Source of the DNA: Lota lota | Lineage: Eukaryota; Chordata; Actinopteri; Gadiformes; Lotidae | DNA length: 64,000 bases | Assembly (NCBI GenBank): GCA_026745465.1 | Contig: JACYXH010000575.1 | Location: forward strand, 1,496,001-1,560,000 | Direction of reading: 5' to 3' | Shown: piece after piece, positions 1-15,725 of the stretch | Numbering within the stretch: the stretch's first letter is position 1 | How the letters are laid out: every line of letters begins with the position of its first letter | Program-made: the position numbers and the translations under genes | Notes under the pieces: generated by a model | Databases searched by the model: none | What the model was told of the DNA's origin: nothing | What the model saw: the letters and a program-made list of their open reading frames with translations, nothing else

Positions 1-1081
1 GTGTGAATTCATTACACCAGGGAGAGCCAGGGCCGTTTTCTGAAGGGTCATTGATGTGTCATCCGCAGCTGTATCCCTGCTGCTATTTGGCTTCCAATTG
101 TTTTGAAGGCTAAACTACAAAAAAAACAGTATTTCATGCATATTCTCAGAACATTATTGTTTGGTCATCTTTCATGTTGGCCCTAATGGTATTTTGTACT
201 GCATTCGAACCTGCGAGATTTGTGAGTAAAATGATGCCAACCCTGAACTATAAATAATAAACAAACGTTGATTAAAAAACAGAGTTCTTTGTCAACTTGC
301 AGAACTACGGTGGTCATGCGGCAATAACTATAAGTCATAACAGAACTGACCTAGAGGATGTTTATGTATGTTGTTTGATAGGAACATCAAACAGCAGATA
401 CTAGACGGCAATTGAAAACCAACTCAACATAAGGCGTCGACAGCACTATGCTTGACTGAGTATTTACTAAGAAAAGCTGCATTCATATACACCCCAGGTC
501 GCCTTCAGCACCCTGTAACAAATGTCTTTCACCCTGTGTTTCTGCCATATTCATGTTTGAACTGTTAAGGACAAAGGGGAGGGGAGCTCATCCGCTCCGC
601 AGGTTGCTTTACAACTTAGACATTCAGATTTATGCGTAATGTTCCCAGCATAAGTTTAGTCCCTGGAAAATCTTCTTATATGTGAATAAATGTGCAATGA
701 TCTGTGCTCCTATTATTTATGACTGCTGTTAATAAATTATGGTTTTTTCTATTTTATTCAAAGGGTCACAGCTGTGTGCAGCTGATTGCAGGGGCTGTGC
801 TTTTATTTCATCTGGTAACATTATAAATATTGATATACATTTGCGATAGGCTGTCATCGTAATGTCAGGGTCACATACATACATTTCTATGACTAAGGCC
901 CCATTGGACTCCAATGGAGCTTGCTTTAAACAGGGGAATAATCTCAAATGGGTTCAAAAGTCCCTAAATGTACAACAACGTGTGACAAAACGTCCATGCA
1001 CCTTTGGCTCGGATGAAAGGTTTTGGTTTTAGTAGAAAACGAAAGCAGATTTAAAATCATATTAACAAATCGTGTCCCCTC

Positions 1082-1330
1082 CATGTTTCCCTGGCTCCCC
1101 ATGTTTCCCTGGTTCCCTGGTTCCCCATGTTTCCCTGGTTCCCTGGTTCCCCATGTTTCCCTAGTCCCCCATGTTTCCCTGGTCCCCCATGTTTCCCTGG
1201 TCCCCCATGTTTCCCTGGTTCCCCATGTTTCCCTGGTCCCTGGTTCCCCATGTTCCCCATGTTCTCTGGTCCCCTGGTTCCTTCGTCCCTGGTCCCCTGG
1301 TCCCCTTGTCCCCTGGTCCCTGGTTCCCAG
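1082..1330. repeat. GC-rich minisatellite at the start of a trpc4 intron
   Basis: About a dozen copies of an 18-19 bp unit close to CCCCATGTTTCCCTGGTT, degenerating at the right-hand end into CCCTGGTCC units. It lies within a few bases of the exon 2 donor. On the transcribed strand the intron therefore opens with repeated GGG runs. Because most units are multiples of 3 bp, spurious long ORFs with GEPGKHG-like or GTRETW periodicity appear on both strands. Confidence 0.9.
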
Positions 1331-1333
1331 TAC

Positions 1334-1552
1334 CTGCATGCCGCCGCTGGGCTTCTTGTGGTTGAGCAGCAGCTCCACGGCGCCCACCACCTCCTTGCGG
1401 ATGGCGTGGAGCAGGGCGTCGCCCACGTACACGTTGAAGCTCAGCACCAGCTCGATGATCTCCAGGTTCTCGTTGTCGATGGCGATCAGCAGCGCCGTCC
1501 GGCCCAGTGGGTCGATGCAGTTGATGTTGATCTTAAAGTAGATCTCCGCCTC
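1334..1552 (-). CDS. trpc4: trpc4 second coding exon (73 codons, ankyrin repeats)
   Basis: On the coding strand the acceptor is GTCTCTAG followed by GAGGCGGAG, and the donor is CATGCAG followed by GTACTGG. Both boundaries are in phase 0. The reading frame stays open past the donor into a minisatellite, so a naive gene finder would extend this exon leftwards. Confidence 0.92.
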
Positions 1553-2151
1553 CTAGAGACGGGACAGAGGCCATCTGTTAAGGCATGGATCCCTCTTTAA
1601 ACCTGAGACATCTGTAGATCCTTATTAAAACGTTTACTTGTCCAACTATCCACCCATCCCTTCATCCATTCACCAATTCATCTTTTCATCCATTCACCAA
1701 TCCATCTTTTCATCCATTCACCAATCCGTCCTTTCATCCATTCCCCAATCCATCCTTTCATCCAAACACCAATCCATCCATTCACCAATCCCTCCATCCA
1801 CCGACACACCCCTCCATACATCCACCCTCTGAACCATATCCCTTCCATCCAAAGAGCTATACATCCACCCATCCCCTTTCATTATTCCTTCATCTATCCA
1901 TGCCTCTTCTGGAGACCCATCCGTTCATCCACGCACCCACCCCTGTCCATCCACCCGTCCATCCACCCTCCCACTGATTAACCCATCCATACCTCCAGGG
2001 CCTGTTTGACGCTAGCATAGTCTCCCTTCTCCACTGCCCCCAGGTAGGCCTTCTCCAGCGGGGACAGCTCTGACTCGGACCGCACTATCCGCAGGGGGAT
2101 GCGGTCCCGGTATGAGGAGTTGTCGGTCCTCCGGTAGTACAGCTGGGACAT
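1334..2151 (-). CDS. trpc4: TRPC4 channel, N-terminal part (two coding exons; gene runs off the left edge)
   Basis: Join (minus strand) 2151-1993 and 1552-1334, giving 126 residues. TRPC4 is a plasma-membrane, receptor-operated, calcium-permeable cation channel subunit that works as a tetramer. Only the start of the cytoplasmic N-terminus is here: residues 1-53 begin MSQLYYRR and contain [18 protein letters not shown], and residues 54-126 carry the first ankyrin-type repeats, with [36 protein letters not shown] and [11 protein letters not shown]. These match vertebrate TRPC4 as I remember it and fit it better than TRPC5 (FKININ and LSFNVYVGD rather than the TRPC5 forms). The membrane domain, TRP box and C-terminus lie beyond position 1. 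Both introns are phase 0 with GT donors. The last residues of exon 2 read GGMQ where mammals have GEKQ. Fish often keep two trpc4 copies; I cannot tell which this is. Confidence 0.93.
1650..1985. repeat. (ATCC)n-derived minisatellite in trpc4 intron 1
   Basis: Degenerate tandem array of CATCCATTCACCAATC-type units fading into CCATCCACC repeats. It fills most of the 440-bp intron between the two trpc4 coding exons. Confidence 0.85.
1993..2151 (-). CDS. trpc4: trpc4 first coding exon (53 codons)
   Basis: The start ATG is the complement of 2149-2151, preceded by ACAAG on the coding strand. The exon ends in GCCCTGGAG with donor GTATGG (complement of 1992-1987), phase 0. The next codon, GAG of the following exon, restores the family sequence ALE-EAEIY. 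Confidence 0.92.
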
Positions 2152-4919
<2,768 letters not shown>

Positions 4920-5085
4920 TCAGAATTAATTATGATAAACTACCAGTGAGCTTTAGAAAGTTCTGCTTATCAACATTGAATCTTTGTGTTATTGTTATGA
5001 ACATTATAGCTATCACTATTATGGTTATGAGGATTTGTATCTTCCATCTTTTGGTTGGCTTTGGTCCACAGTCTACCCACAGTGG

Positions 5086-5087
<2 letters not shown>

Positions 5088-5168
<81 letters not shown>
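5088..5168. repeat. (CA)n microsatellite
   Basis: About 40 uninterrupted CA units, 170 bp from the preceding CT/TA array. Confidence 0.98.
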
Positions 5169-5169
<1 letters not shown>

Positions 5170-8100
5170 TTTTGTTGTCACATTGTTTAAAGTAAATCTT
5201 GATCTGTTTTTCTTTTATATCACGAACCATTCATTTAGAAGCTAATCAAGCCCTCAGTGAAACACTAGGTGAGTGATATGGTTTGCTCACTTGAACCTCA
5301 AACCAGACGCTCTCTGTACAGGCAGCTTGAGATTTGAACTGAGAATCCTCTCCTGCCTCAAACACAAAGGCTGGCATACATGACAAAAACAAATATACTG
5401 TTACCAAGAACAGTGATTCACAGTTACCGTGATTCGTTTCCCATAGAAGGGTCTTGAAACAAGACAGTCAAACACAACTCGTGTTCTTTGGACGCGAGCG
5501 AAGCAGCTCCTGGGATGAGGCCAGGACGTACTCTGTTACGTTTTAACGCGAGAGGAAAAACACGGCGCATTGGCATCCAACGGTGCGACTCGGCGAGCCG
5601 GGATGCGTCTCCGTGTGTTAACAAACACCAACCACCTGACGGAGTGACTTTAAAAGGGGCCCATTCTTTGGAGAGCTGCTGTGTTTATCAACTCAGAGAC
5701 TCTGGTTAGTTTGTTTTGGTTGGTCATGCTCATACCACTAATACCACCACTAATTTTTTTTTATTTTCTGTCATTTTGTTTGGTGAGTTAAATGTATGTA
5801 AACGGGACGTGACTGTGGTCGGTGTTGCGGCGATTGTGTTGTGAATTGAGTTGTGTGTGGCTGTCCTCCACTTAAGGATGCGGCATCATTAGACTATGCA
5901 GGGTGCGTCCCAGCAGTCAACAAGACGCCGGTGGTCGACTCGTTAATCACATTACGTTGCCACGGTGATGATGATGTGACTAGACAGGAAATGGTGATGG
6001 GCGGTGGGAATCTGTGTTTGTTTGCTTGCAGGCATTGCAAGGTGTTACTGATGCAGGATGCAAACCCACCGAAACAAGACCACACATTAGCTTCCACTAA
6101 CAAGATGTCGTTTTGTTTCTAAGGATGTTTACTTTCATATCACAAAAAGAAAAAACAAGAACAACGTTGTAAACACTACAAGCGTGTTTCTTCTGAAGCC
6201 AGTGTCGCTCCCCCTCTCTGAAATAATGGACAGGCTGATTGAGAACGAACTAGTGTGATACTGTGTTGCAACCGATTCCTGTTTAGTGGTGTCACTTCCT
6301 ACTGCACTATTTTCTCTCTGACGCCTTTAACTCCTGTTTGTGCCCCTGCTTGTTCTCCCCTTCTCTCTTATTGCACTCTTTCTTTCTATTTCTCACTCTC
6401 TCTCTCCCTATCTATCTCTCTCTCTTTCCATCTCGCTTGTGCTCTTTTTCTCTCTCTCCCTTGCTCTCTCTCTCTCTCTCTATCTCATTCTACCACTCTA
6501 TCGCTGTCTCTCTCCCTATCTTTCTCCCTCGCTCTCTCTCTCTCTAATTATACCACTCTATCCCTCTCTCTCTTTCTTTCTCTCTGTATCTCTCTAGTTC
6601 GCCATCTCTCTCTCTCTCTTACACGCATGAACACATATTTCCTCACTCTCACCCCTTAACCCCTGCTCAAATGATGACTCCTTAATAGGTTTGGCAGATA
6701 TGCATGTACATAGAGGTGCATGAGAAGTCAGCGTGTGTGTTTGCGTGCATGCGTGTGCGTGTATGTGTGTGTGTGTGTGTGCATGTGTGCGTGTGTGTGC
6801 ATGCATATAGATGCACATGCATGTGTATAGGCCAGGTGCTCGGGTCCAACCCATATGTATGCTATGATCCCCATGAAGCTCCACATGGCTTACCCAGCTA
6901 CAGAGCTCTTCAGCGTGGATGAGGTCAGCCGGGCAGAAAACCTTTCCTGCGGCCAATGTTTCACCACAGCAATTATAGACTGGGGTGGGCGGGGGAGTCG
7001 GGTGCCGTAGGGAACCTAATTACTTAGACCTTTTCTCGTGCTCTTTTTCAGTTTTTTTTTTTTTTTGTTGTTTGTTTTTGTTCTCGCTGTGATTTCCGCG
7101 GGAGATGGCTCTAAGGTCTGTGTTTCCTGGCCCATCGCATTGTTTACAAACCCATCACTCCGGTGCTCCGTGGAGGGTCCTTCTGGGTAATTAACATTGA
7201 TCGGACTCCTCCCCCCCCCCATTGACATCCCCATAGCAACCCAACCGTACATACACCATGAAGAGAGAAGGAGATGGCCGAGTGATGCTCGACGGGATGC
7301 GACGTGTTGCTTGCATGTTATTTCATTACACAACCCAATAAATCATGACACTGTTGTTTTCCGATGAGTCTCGTTTCTAGGTGTATTGGTTCGTTGGATA
7401 CTTGTATCCATCGGTCAGGAGGTCAGTGTGGGAAAAAATGTCTAAACTCTCTCTCGATGCACTTTTAACTGACCCGAACTTGCCCTTTTTCACATCATAA
7501 AACCAAATTCCACGAAATCCTGCAGCGACCAGGATCACAGTTCCAGTGCCCTCGGATTTATCGCCATGGCACAACGTTTTTAAGTCGATATTTACATGTG
7601 ACATTTGTGGCTATTCTCTCAGCAGCGTAGTTTAGATGCCGTTGTTTCTTTGTATTTTATTTAGCATCACAGCATCCCAATGCAACCTTCCCGGAAAAAC
7701 ATTAAGGCTCCCGTGGCCTAAGCAAAGCCTGACCAGGAAACAGAGTTAAAGGAGGACGCTGAACAGTCCATCGATGACCTTCTCAGGGGGCTTCCAAGAC
7801 GTTGAATGGGAGACATTCTCCAGAGCCCGAGCGATCTGTTTATTCTCTCCACGTATACACACACGTCCGCTGTAACAACACCCTGGACCTCTGAGCTATT
7901 GGCCAGGCTTTCACGTTTTTTTTTTTTTTTTACAGGGAAGCCTGAGGCGAGCACTTCTTGTCCTTCTTCTTCTTCTTCTTCTGTGGCGCTTGTCTCGGCG
8001 GTGTCTGCTACAAGGTTATATGTAATGTCCACCCACACACACACACACACCAAATCATTCATGGACATGCCTGCCCCGTCTCTAAACGAATTCATTATTC

Positions 8101-11100
8101 CACAATGCTGACACTGACTGCGACGTCCACTCCCGCATGACAGAGATTTACTTCAATGGTGAAATGCTCTTTCTTAGGAGAATAAAAAGACATATGAAGA
8201 TAACACACAAGATAATACAAATTATACATAATAATATAACTGTGAATAATGCTGCTAATATTCAGTAGTTAAAACATATTGGTTTTGTAATAGTTAGGAC
8301 TTAAAAGTCAAATGTGTCCTAATTCAAATGTATTATTCCCATGTGAGAGTAAAGACAGTTGTTGTTAATTGGAAGTTGAAAATAAGGCGTGTCCCTGTCT
8401 TAAATGCACTCTCTTGTCTTAGCAGCTGTCTTAGTAATTTAAAACTATACACACACAGATTAATCAGTCATTTCTCGATTCACCCTCAAGATGTTCCCAG
8501 CGTCTGGTCTGGAGTGGGCGCTGTGCCTATTCATCTATTTTCCCTGTGCTGCGTTAGCATTAGCATTAATCAGCTGAGAGAAACACAAAAATGACACTGT
8601 CTTCTATCACCTGTTTCAACTGAGCCGTTAGCCGCGATTTTAGCGAGCTCCTGTGCAAAATAATTGCCATAAAAAGTCATGGCAGTCAGTAGGATGAATG
8701 ACTCCATCTTTAGAATGGGTGGTTTACTCCATTTGTTCCGCGTGGTTTGCTGACATCCTCGGGGTCATTTGTCTTTGTTGAATATAAATTAAAGGTGCGT
8801 TAGGATACATTTTGGTTGCGTCCGTGAGGTTTATAATGATAACAATAGACCTTGAGTAAAACTCTTTATCTGGGAAGTGCTGCGCTGATAGTAAAGAAAA
8901 TTAAAATCGCGAATAGCTGAATTAAACATCATCATTTAAGAAAAAGCCATCATGTCATTTAAAATTACATGTATTAATAAAAGTCCATTTAATAAACTGA
9001 ATTGCACTTCAAATTCAGAAAAGTATCAGGCCTGAGTGGTTTGAGAGACAAACGTACTACTACGACAGAATACAAAATCACTATTGTAATCACCGCTCTA
9101 ATAAAATGGCAAAGAGCAGAGGAGAACAAACCATCAAATCTAGAAGCATAAAAAAAGTCTGAAAAAATCAGAAAAGAACACGGGAAGGAAAGATACCATG
9201 GTCAAGAAGTCAAATTCTGGTCTTTTTCCATTAGAAAAGCTTTGTCAGCCTGTGTTTGTCCAATCACCGGCACAATGACTGACATCTGTTCGTGTCCTCC
9301 ATTGATTCAAAGGTTGGTGGAGTGCCAGCAGCTTCTGCTGTCTGATCATGTTCCCTTTTCCCTATTTGCTCGTTTCTCATCAGCCAAATTGGGCTCATGT
9401 TGAACCACCAACAGTGTGTTTCAGGGGTTGATTCTGGCTGCCTGCTGTGCTAGTCGTCCTTAGTTTGGTGTTGGAGTCAGGATTCAGTGGATCCACAGCA
9501 AAGTCGGACACAGAAAGTTCACGTTATTTCAAACGGCAAAGACTTTTAGAACTCTCCTCTGCTTTGATAAGCGGAGGACATTATGAATCTTAGAATCTGG
9601 CTTAAACGATGAGACCATTCAAGCCGTGTAGGAATTTACTATGTTTTTTTATCTTTTTCATTGCTTGTGTGTGGCTTTGTCCGCTTTTTGAATGTACAAT
9701 TCCAACAGCTATTTCCTGACGGATGTGTAGCGTGTTGACTTCCACCCCAACATCAAGTGGTTCACTTTTCACTGTGGGTTTGTGACTGTGAGACAGTGAG
9801 AGTGGGTGAGAGAAATCAAGAGAGAGGGTGTGAGAGACAGAGGGTGAGAGGGAATGGAAGGGAAGTGGGTTTCTAAATTGAATAACTGACAGATTTTTCA
9901 ATAATGAAGACAATACAATAAGACACGACATTAAACAAATAAGACAAAAATGAAATAAAAGCCAACATAAAATGAGACAAAATATAATCATTCATTTGAA
10001 AAAGACACTATTATCTGGATCGATAGACCACGTTCCCATGAGTTTATCTTTCTAACTCACCCATTGCTCGAAAAATGAAGTGCAGGAGGTGTTCAGCATG
10101 GACCAAAACTCACCCGAGGGCTCGAGTCCGACCTAAGATCAAAGAACGTGAAGTGTGAACCCCTTCTGCAGACACCGTACGCCTCCTTCTCATCTTTCCT
10201 CTGAACCCCGCTGTGTGCCTGTGGCCAAGGAGAGGACGAGTCGGCCTTACTTTCCTTGCCGTCCTTTCCAAAAGGAAAGTCTGGAGGATCTGCTATTCAG
10301 CCAGAACTTTCACAGGGCTTTGTCATCTTGGCGGGCGATGTGGCTCTGTTCTCGGCCATGATCCTGGCCAAGGCCATATTTCAGTTTAGTTTCTTTTTAC
10401 CAGCTTCACATGGACTAACAGCAGTTCCTTGTCAAACGGGGGTCCCGCTGAGATCCCCGGTGCCCCGGACCCCATACCGCTCAGAACTTGAGGCTCGGCG
10501 AGTCTTTTCCAGCAGTCGGTCAAGTCGGACTCTTTTCACCTCTCTTTTCACACACGAAACGCTGCTCGCAGACGCGGAGAGATACAGCTTCTCTGCAGAA
10601 TCTCTTCGTGTTTCCAGCCATGGATGTGGACAGCCAAACAGTGTCCTCTGTGCTGCTTTCAACCAGCGTTCTGGAGCGGACGTTCCATGAAGCCTTGACC
10701 ACTTTCACTCACTGGTAAATGCAGTGTTCCCCAGACAGAAGGAAATCCACTTAAATGTTCTGGAATCCATCTGTGCAGGCCCAGAGTGCTTCCATTCAAG
10801 CAACTAATCATATGAACAAATGACAAAACATAGATGCCCTCAGCGACAATGCATGTTGTTTCCTTGACCTGTATGATTTCTTTGACCGCCAAATAAATAA
10901 ATAAACAAATAAACCCTTTAAAGAATAGTGGTGCTTTTGATTTATTACTAAGATCAAAAATCACACAAGGATCATAAATAAATGTTTCAGCCAGCTGAGA
11001 GCCCAGACACATTGCTGGTGTCGGTAACAAATTACCTTCCCCTGACAAATCCATCTGGGGGGCCCTGCGATTGGACCACTGTATGACGTGACGGGTTCTA

Positions 11101-13109
11101 ATGGACGCCGTTCCACCGACGCCATGATCCAAAAATGTAGCTCAGCGCACTAGCGTACGTCGATCTTAGCTTTCAGCTTCACATGTAATTGGTCTATGGT
11201 GCCGATTCTGACGTGTTCACACTCAAAGCCTGTCGAGCGTCAAACACAACCTGAAAAACCAAGAACGTGTGCCGTACGCTGGCGTTACTTTTCTGTTTCA
11301 GGGTGTCTTTAGGATGCCATGCCATGTTGGTCGTTGGACTGTAATAAGAAAAACTGCAGTCAGCAAACGTTTACGTTTTGCCTTTCTTTAGTCCTTTTTG
11401 TCTTCATCGGGAGAAAAGTGCACCCCTGATGTATTTCCTTTTTGTGAAATGTGTTTCATGTCGACCCAACCAATCGACCGACCTACCAGAAGGTGTCAGC
11501 CCTGTGACCTAACACCTTTTAAGAGTGCTCATTAAATACAGCCTCATGACACATTGTGACATTTAGAGAGGCCGAGGAGAACGTACACGCCTACGATGAA
11601 GTCGTAGGTGAAGTCGTGTGCGGTTGGAAAACGGTTCCCCTTGAGCGCCATTTCACTCTCATCGACGCCAATCATTACTTAAGAGTGTTTCCTGACACAT
11701 CCAGCTCCGTTGGTCTGCACATGACAACAGAAATGGAAATGAAATGAAAGCACTCTTTGGTCTCTGGTGAAATGAATATTTAATGTGGCAGCTGTGATTC
11801 TTTCCTGCATGGAAAGAATGAAGGTGAGTGGAGAGCAACCTGAGACACATCAGTATTTCATTCCATGTTCTGTTATTACATTTCTTTGTCTTACTTGTCA
11901 GACGGTACAGATCCTTACAATTTTTTTTTCTGTACAGCACTTAGGCCATCTAAAGTTTTTTATGCGTGCTCAATGAATAAATATGACTTTTCTCGACTTG
12001 GAGTACGTTGTTCTGTAGCCTTTTCTGAGGGCATGCTTTTAACTTCACGCTAATACTAATCAGACTTTATTGAAAATGACAGTTACAAGTTAAAAATTTC
12101 CTTTTTGTAATACATTTGCCTGTCTGTGTCTGAGTCCTCAAAGGAAGCTTGTATCGACTTCCAAATGTTGCCTCCAGAAAATGAACCACGGTCTCCGATG
12201 AATACAGATTGTCACCTCTACAAAAGAGGTCTGACACTTTCAAAAGAAGGATTTATAGTGCATCTTCGGTATCTCGAACTTCTTCAGTTACACGTGGAGT
12301 GTCAGCCGGACCAACTTCAGAACAACTATTCATTGCCCTTTTCAATAACGCGGGGGAAAGTCAACTTTGCTTGCATCCGTCAAATCCTTCCCATTTCAAA
12401 GAGATTCATACTGCCAGCCTAAGCCTGCTGTGCAGAGACCGCCTACGTGTTCAACTTTAAATCAATCCGGCCATTGTGTTGGGACACGATGGATCAAAGT
12501 GTCAGCAGAAGCCATTTCCATTCGTACTGTCGTGATCGTGGCCCACGTCTCACCGAGCAAGGCTTGGAGGAAGTAATCTAACCTGACCGTTTGACGAAAT
12601 GCACAGAGAACATAAAGAGGGAGATCAAGAACTGAAAAACAATTTATAATGAGAGGAAGGTTTCTGTTGCCAGGGCCACTGTGTTATTAACAGTATGTAG
12701 GTGTGTGTGTACCGCCATGCAATGTACATCAGTGTTTAGGCTTGGTTGTGTGTAGACGTGCACTGTATATCCAAAAAAGGTATAGCGTGGATTTCTTTGC
12801 TTGTGATTGTGTGTGTTTGTGCGTGCGTCTTTGCGTGTCTGCATGCAAACACGTGTGCGCGTACATGCACTAACAACGGAGTGTGCTTGAGCAGATTGCA
12901 TTTGTGAATTTCAGTATCTTGAGGGAGCAGTGGGAGGGGAAGGAAGGTTTTGTAACAAATTGATCTGTCCATCAAGGAAGGGTGACAAATGTCCTGGGTA
13001 GAAAAAAAACTTCCAGAGTATTTCAGAGAGAGGTGCCAAAAAGTAGACAGGTTAACGTGGTTGATTTTGCCTGCTGAAGGTAGACTGCAAATGAGACGTT
13101 AAGTATTTG

Positions 13110-13113
<4 letters not shown>
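5169..13113. other. Intergenic DNA between trpc4 and ufm1, no gene recognised
   Basis: ORFs here are short, lack recognisable domains and are mostly repeat-driven. Contents seen: CT-rich low complexity at 6370-6630, degenerate (GT)n at 6730-6830, a poly-T stretch near 7917, a short (TTC)n near 7963-7980, and AT-rich unique sequence at 8160-9120. The ORFs at 10155-10690 overlap on both strands and match nothing I know. Confidence 0.5.
6370..6625. repeat. CT-rich polypyrimidine low-complexity tract
   Basis: Interrupted TCTCTC blocks with TATCT and TTTCT variants over about 250 bp. They give serine/leucine-rich false ORFs in all plus frames. Confidence 0.85.

Positions 13114-13187
<74 letters not shown>
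13114..13187. repeat. (GT)n microsatellite
   Basis: About 37 uninterrupted TG units. Confidence 0.98.
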
Positions 13188-13189
<2 letters not shown>

Positions 13190-14114
13190 GATGTGTGCGT
13201 GTGAACATGGTTGTGCTTAGGTCTCTCACACTGAATGTGGAAGACCGTTATTCAACCCCATTGATGGAAACAAGTCAGCTGAATAGCGTTTGCTAAACGT
13301 TACCATCAAGCAAATCAAGTAAACACATGATGCATATTAAATGGCAGTGGTTAGATCACGTGTGATTTAAGAATGTATTGCTTCATGATAGAACATTAAT
13401 CTTTTGACATTATGTCAAGGGTGTGTGTTCAAACAAATAAGATATCAAATTATCTTTTTCTCATCACACAAGTACCTCAGTCAATTTGGTTAGTGTCTGT
13501 TAAAATTTCAATTTGGAATGTTTATATATTTATATCCAAAATTAAATGAAAATATAAAAGACAATGACAGCATGGACTAGATTGGATGACATCTGTTCAG
13601 AATGTCACCAGATGATAATATCCAATCACACAGAGAGACACACAACATCAATGACTATTGGGTAAAGTAAATAACATGGCCGATATTTGGGTCCGATTTT
13701 TAGCTGTGGGTAATTTATTTGCTGTTAGATTTCCTAGTTCAACTTTCTTTTTATACTCTTTTCACCTTTATAATTTCATAAATTTCATTGGACTAACTGG
13801 TATTCTACACAGGAACATTTCATCTCTCACGGTTGAATGCTTGCTGCACCTCTCTGAGATGGTGTGGTAAACATCAGCATCTCAGTGACGTTTTTACTGC
13901 ACCTCACTGAGATTTGCTCATTTCATTTTATCTGTGTGTAAATGGCCTTACGCCCTCAGAGATATTCCCATGATCTTTTAAGAGTGTTTTAAAGAAAGGC
14001 AATTAAATTATATGTTGGCTGGAGGCTTAAAAACAAGCATTCAACCATTACTGGAGCAATAATACTTTGGAAAGAACTGGGTTTCCAAATTCAACCATTT
14101 GCAAGAACAGCTCC

Positions 14115-14132
14115 GTACACACACACATACAG

Positions 14133-14177
<45 letters not shown>

Positions 14178-14320
14178 TGAGATTATGCAAAATTAAACAG
14201 GCATGCATGAGCACACACAGCCACACACACACACACGCACAAATGAGATTATGCCCAATTACACGGGCATGCATGCACACACACGGACACACACATACAG
14301 ACAGACACACACAGACACAC
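14115..14320. repeat. Interrupted (CA)n with a duplicated spacer
   Basis: CA arrays separated by two diverged copies of a spacer, one reading CAGATGAGATTATGCAAAATTA (first 18 bases distinctive) and the other CACAAATGAGATTATGCCCAATTA, each followed by CAGGCATGCATG or CGGGCATGCATG. The block was therefore duplicated as a unit of about 75 bp. Confidence 0.8.
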
Positions 14321-14468
14321 TAACAAACCTCTCCTACGTCCACTTAGGATGGCAATTAGCCTTTCCGCCATCCTCCTCCAGGGTATCAGGTCAGAGGTTA
14401 TCAGACCCCACAATCCAATCACTACGCCCGGCAGAGGTAAGGTGAGCTGCGCTGTTCAAGCCATGCAT

Positions 14469-14624
14469 CCCCCCCCCCCCCCCCCCCCTTTACTCCCCTC
14501 CTCCCTCTTCTGCCCACGGACAACAGGCAAGCGGAGACAGCCTGTTGCTTCCCCCGTTCGAAAAGGACAGGAAGCCCGTTTGCTGCTGGCCTAGCGCTAG
14601 CGGGGGGGGGGGGGGGGGGGGGGG
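14469..14624. repeat. Poly-C (about 20) and poly-G (about 23) runs
   Basis: C run at 14469-14488 and G run at 14602-14624, 113 bp apart and complementary to each other. They could pair in single strands. Such runs are also prone to sequencing and assembly error. Confidence 0.85.
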
Positions 14625-15479
14625 CTTTTCTCAGCTAATGAGAGAAGATTGTTGGCTGAATTGGTCATTTTGAAGGAGCCGCTGGAACTGGCATCTGTTT
14701 TCAATTACCCGCCACAGTGGTCCACACCATCATACAGAACGCATATCATCCACATGATATACGCACAACTACAGACCTACCAGGAAGATAAGTGCAGATC
14801 AATACGCAAAAGAATACTGTTTCAGTGTCACCTAAGCGGAACATCACACATAAAAAGCAGACAGCTTGACCTTGAATAAATAGCTGTCATCTTGTTAAAG
14901 CTTAGGGTGTTAAAAGTAGTTGGAGATCCTTCATCCTTCATCACTTACATCGCCCAGACTTGGGAGATTATGACTGAATAGGGTAAGCTTTGATAATCCT
15001 GCTGTTCATCACTTTCTCGATATGTTCCATTTTACCCGCGAATCTGCTGTTCGTCCAAAACGGATAGGAGTGATTGTGGCGTGATGACTGCACATATTGC
15101 AGCAGGTGGGGCAATTAGAAATATTTAAATAACAAAAAAGAAAAACGGAGGTGGAAGTGGAGCTGCACTGTACAGATGTCTAGAGAATGTAAAGCACGAG
15201 GCGAGAAAGGAATATGTTACGTCACCTGGCGTACGGTGAATACAGTGACGAACGGGTTGGCGTGGGGTTTCCCAGCGTAGAGCACCTGTTTGCTGGGGCT
15301 TGTACTGTGGGAAGACCAGGCTGTCAAGGCCCTTCCACAGTGGCTGGGGGGGGGGGGGGAGGGGGGGGATACGTCAGGACCCGGGACAGTGACAGACGCT
15401 GGGTGAGGTCATGAATGATCACTTTGACTCTGCACAGCTGCCGCAGGTTTGGCGATAAGCCTCACCTGCACTCACTACC

Positions 15480-15725
15480 TAATCAAGCCTCTCCCTAGGT
15501 GAACAGACAGTGTCACCTGCAACCATTCCCTAATCAAGCCCCACCCTATATGAACAGACAGTGTCACCTGCAACCATTCCCTAATCAAGCCCCACCCTAT
15601 ACGAACAGACAGTGTCACCTGCAACCATTCCCTAATCAAGCCTCTCCCTAGGTGAACAGACAGTGTCACCTGCAACCATTCCAACCATTCCAACCATTCC
15701 CTAATCAAGCCTCATCCTTCATGAA
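15480..15725. repeat. 51-bp minisatellite, about 4.5 copies
   Basis: Units beginning TAATCAAGCC start at 15480, 15531, 15582, 15633 and 15702. The core is ACAGACAGTGTCACCTGCAA. The first four are exactly 51 bp apart. The last interval is 69 bp because the 9-bp piece AACCATTCC is present three times instead of once. The 17-codon period produces a repetitive false minus-strand ORF. Confidence 0.95.

Noticed and set aside
1023..1600. Overlapping long ORFs on both strands, some collagen-like (GEPGKHG)
   Set aside because: They arise from reading an 18-bp-period minisatellite and the antisense of a trpc4 exon; no collagen or other gene is present.
10155..10718. Cluster of overlapping ORFs of 62-144 aa on both strands
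   Set aside because: No recognisable domain, no plausible splice structure, and both strands are open equally, which points to chance in GC-balanced DNA.
15475..15708. Repetitive minus-strand ORF with a 17-residue period
   Set aside because: Caused by the 51-bp minisatellite; no start context, no homology.
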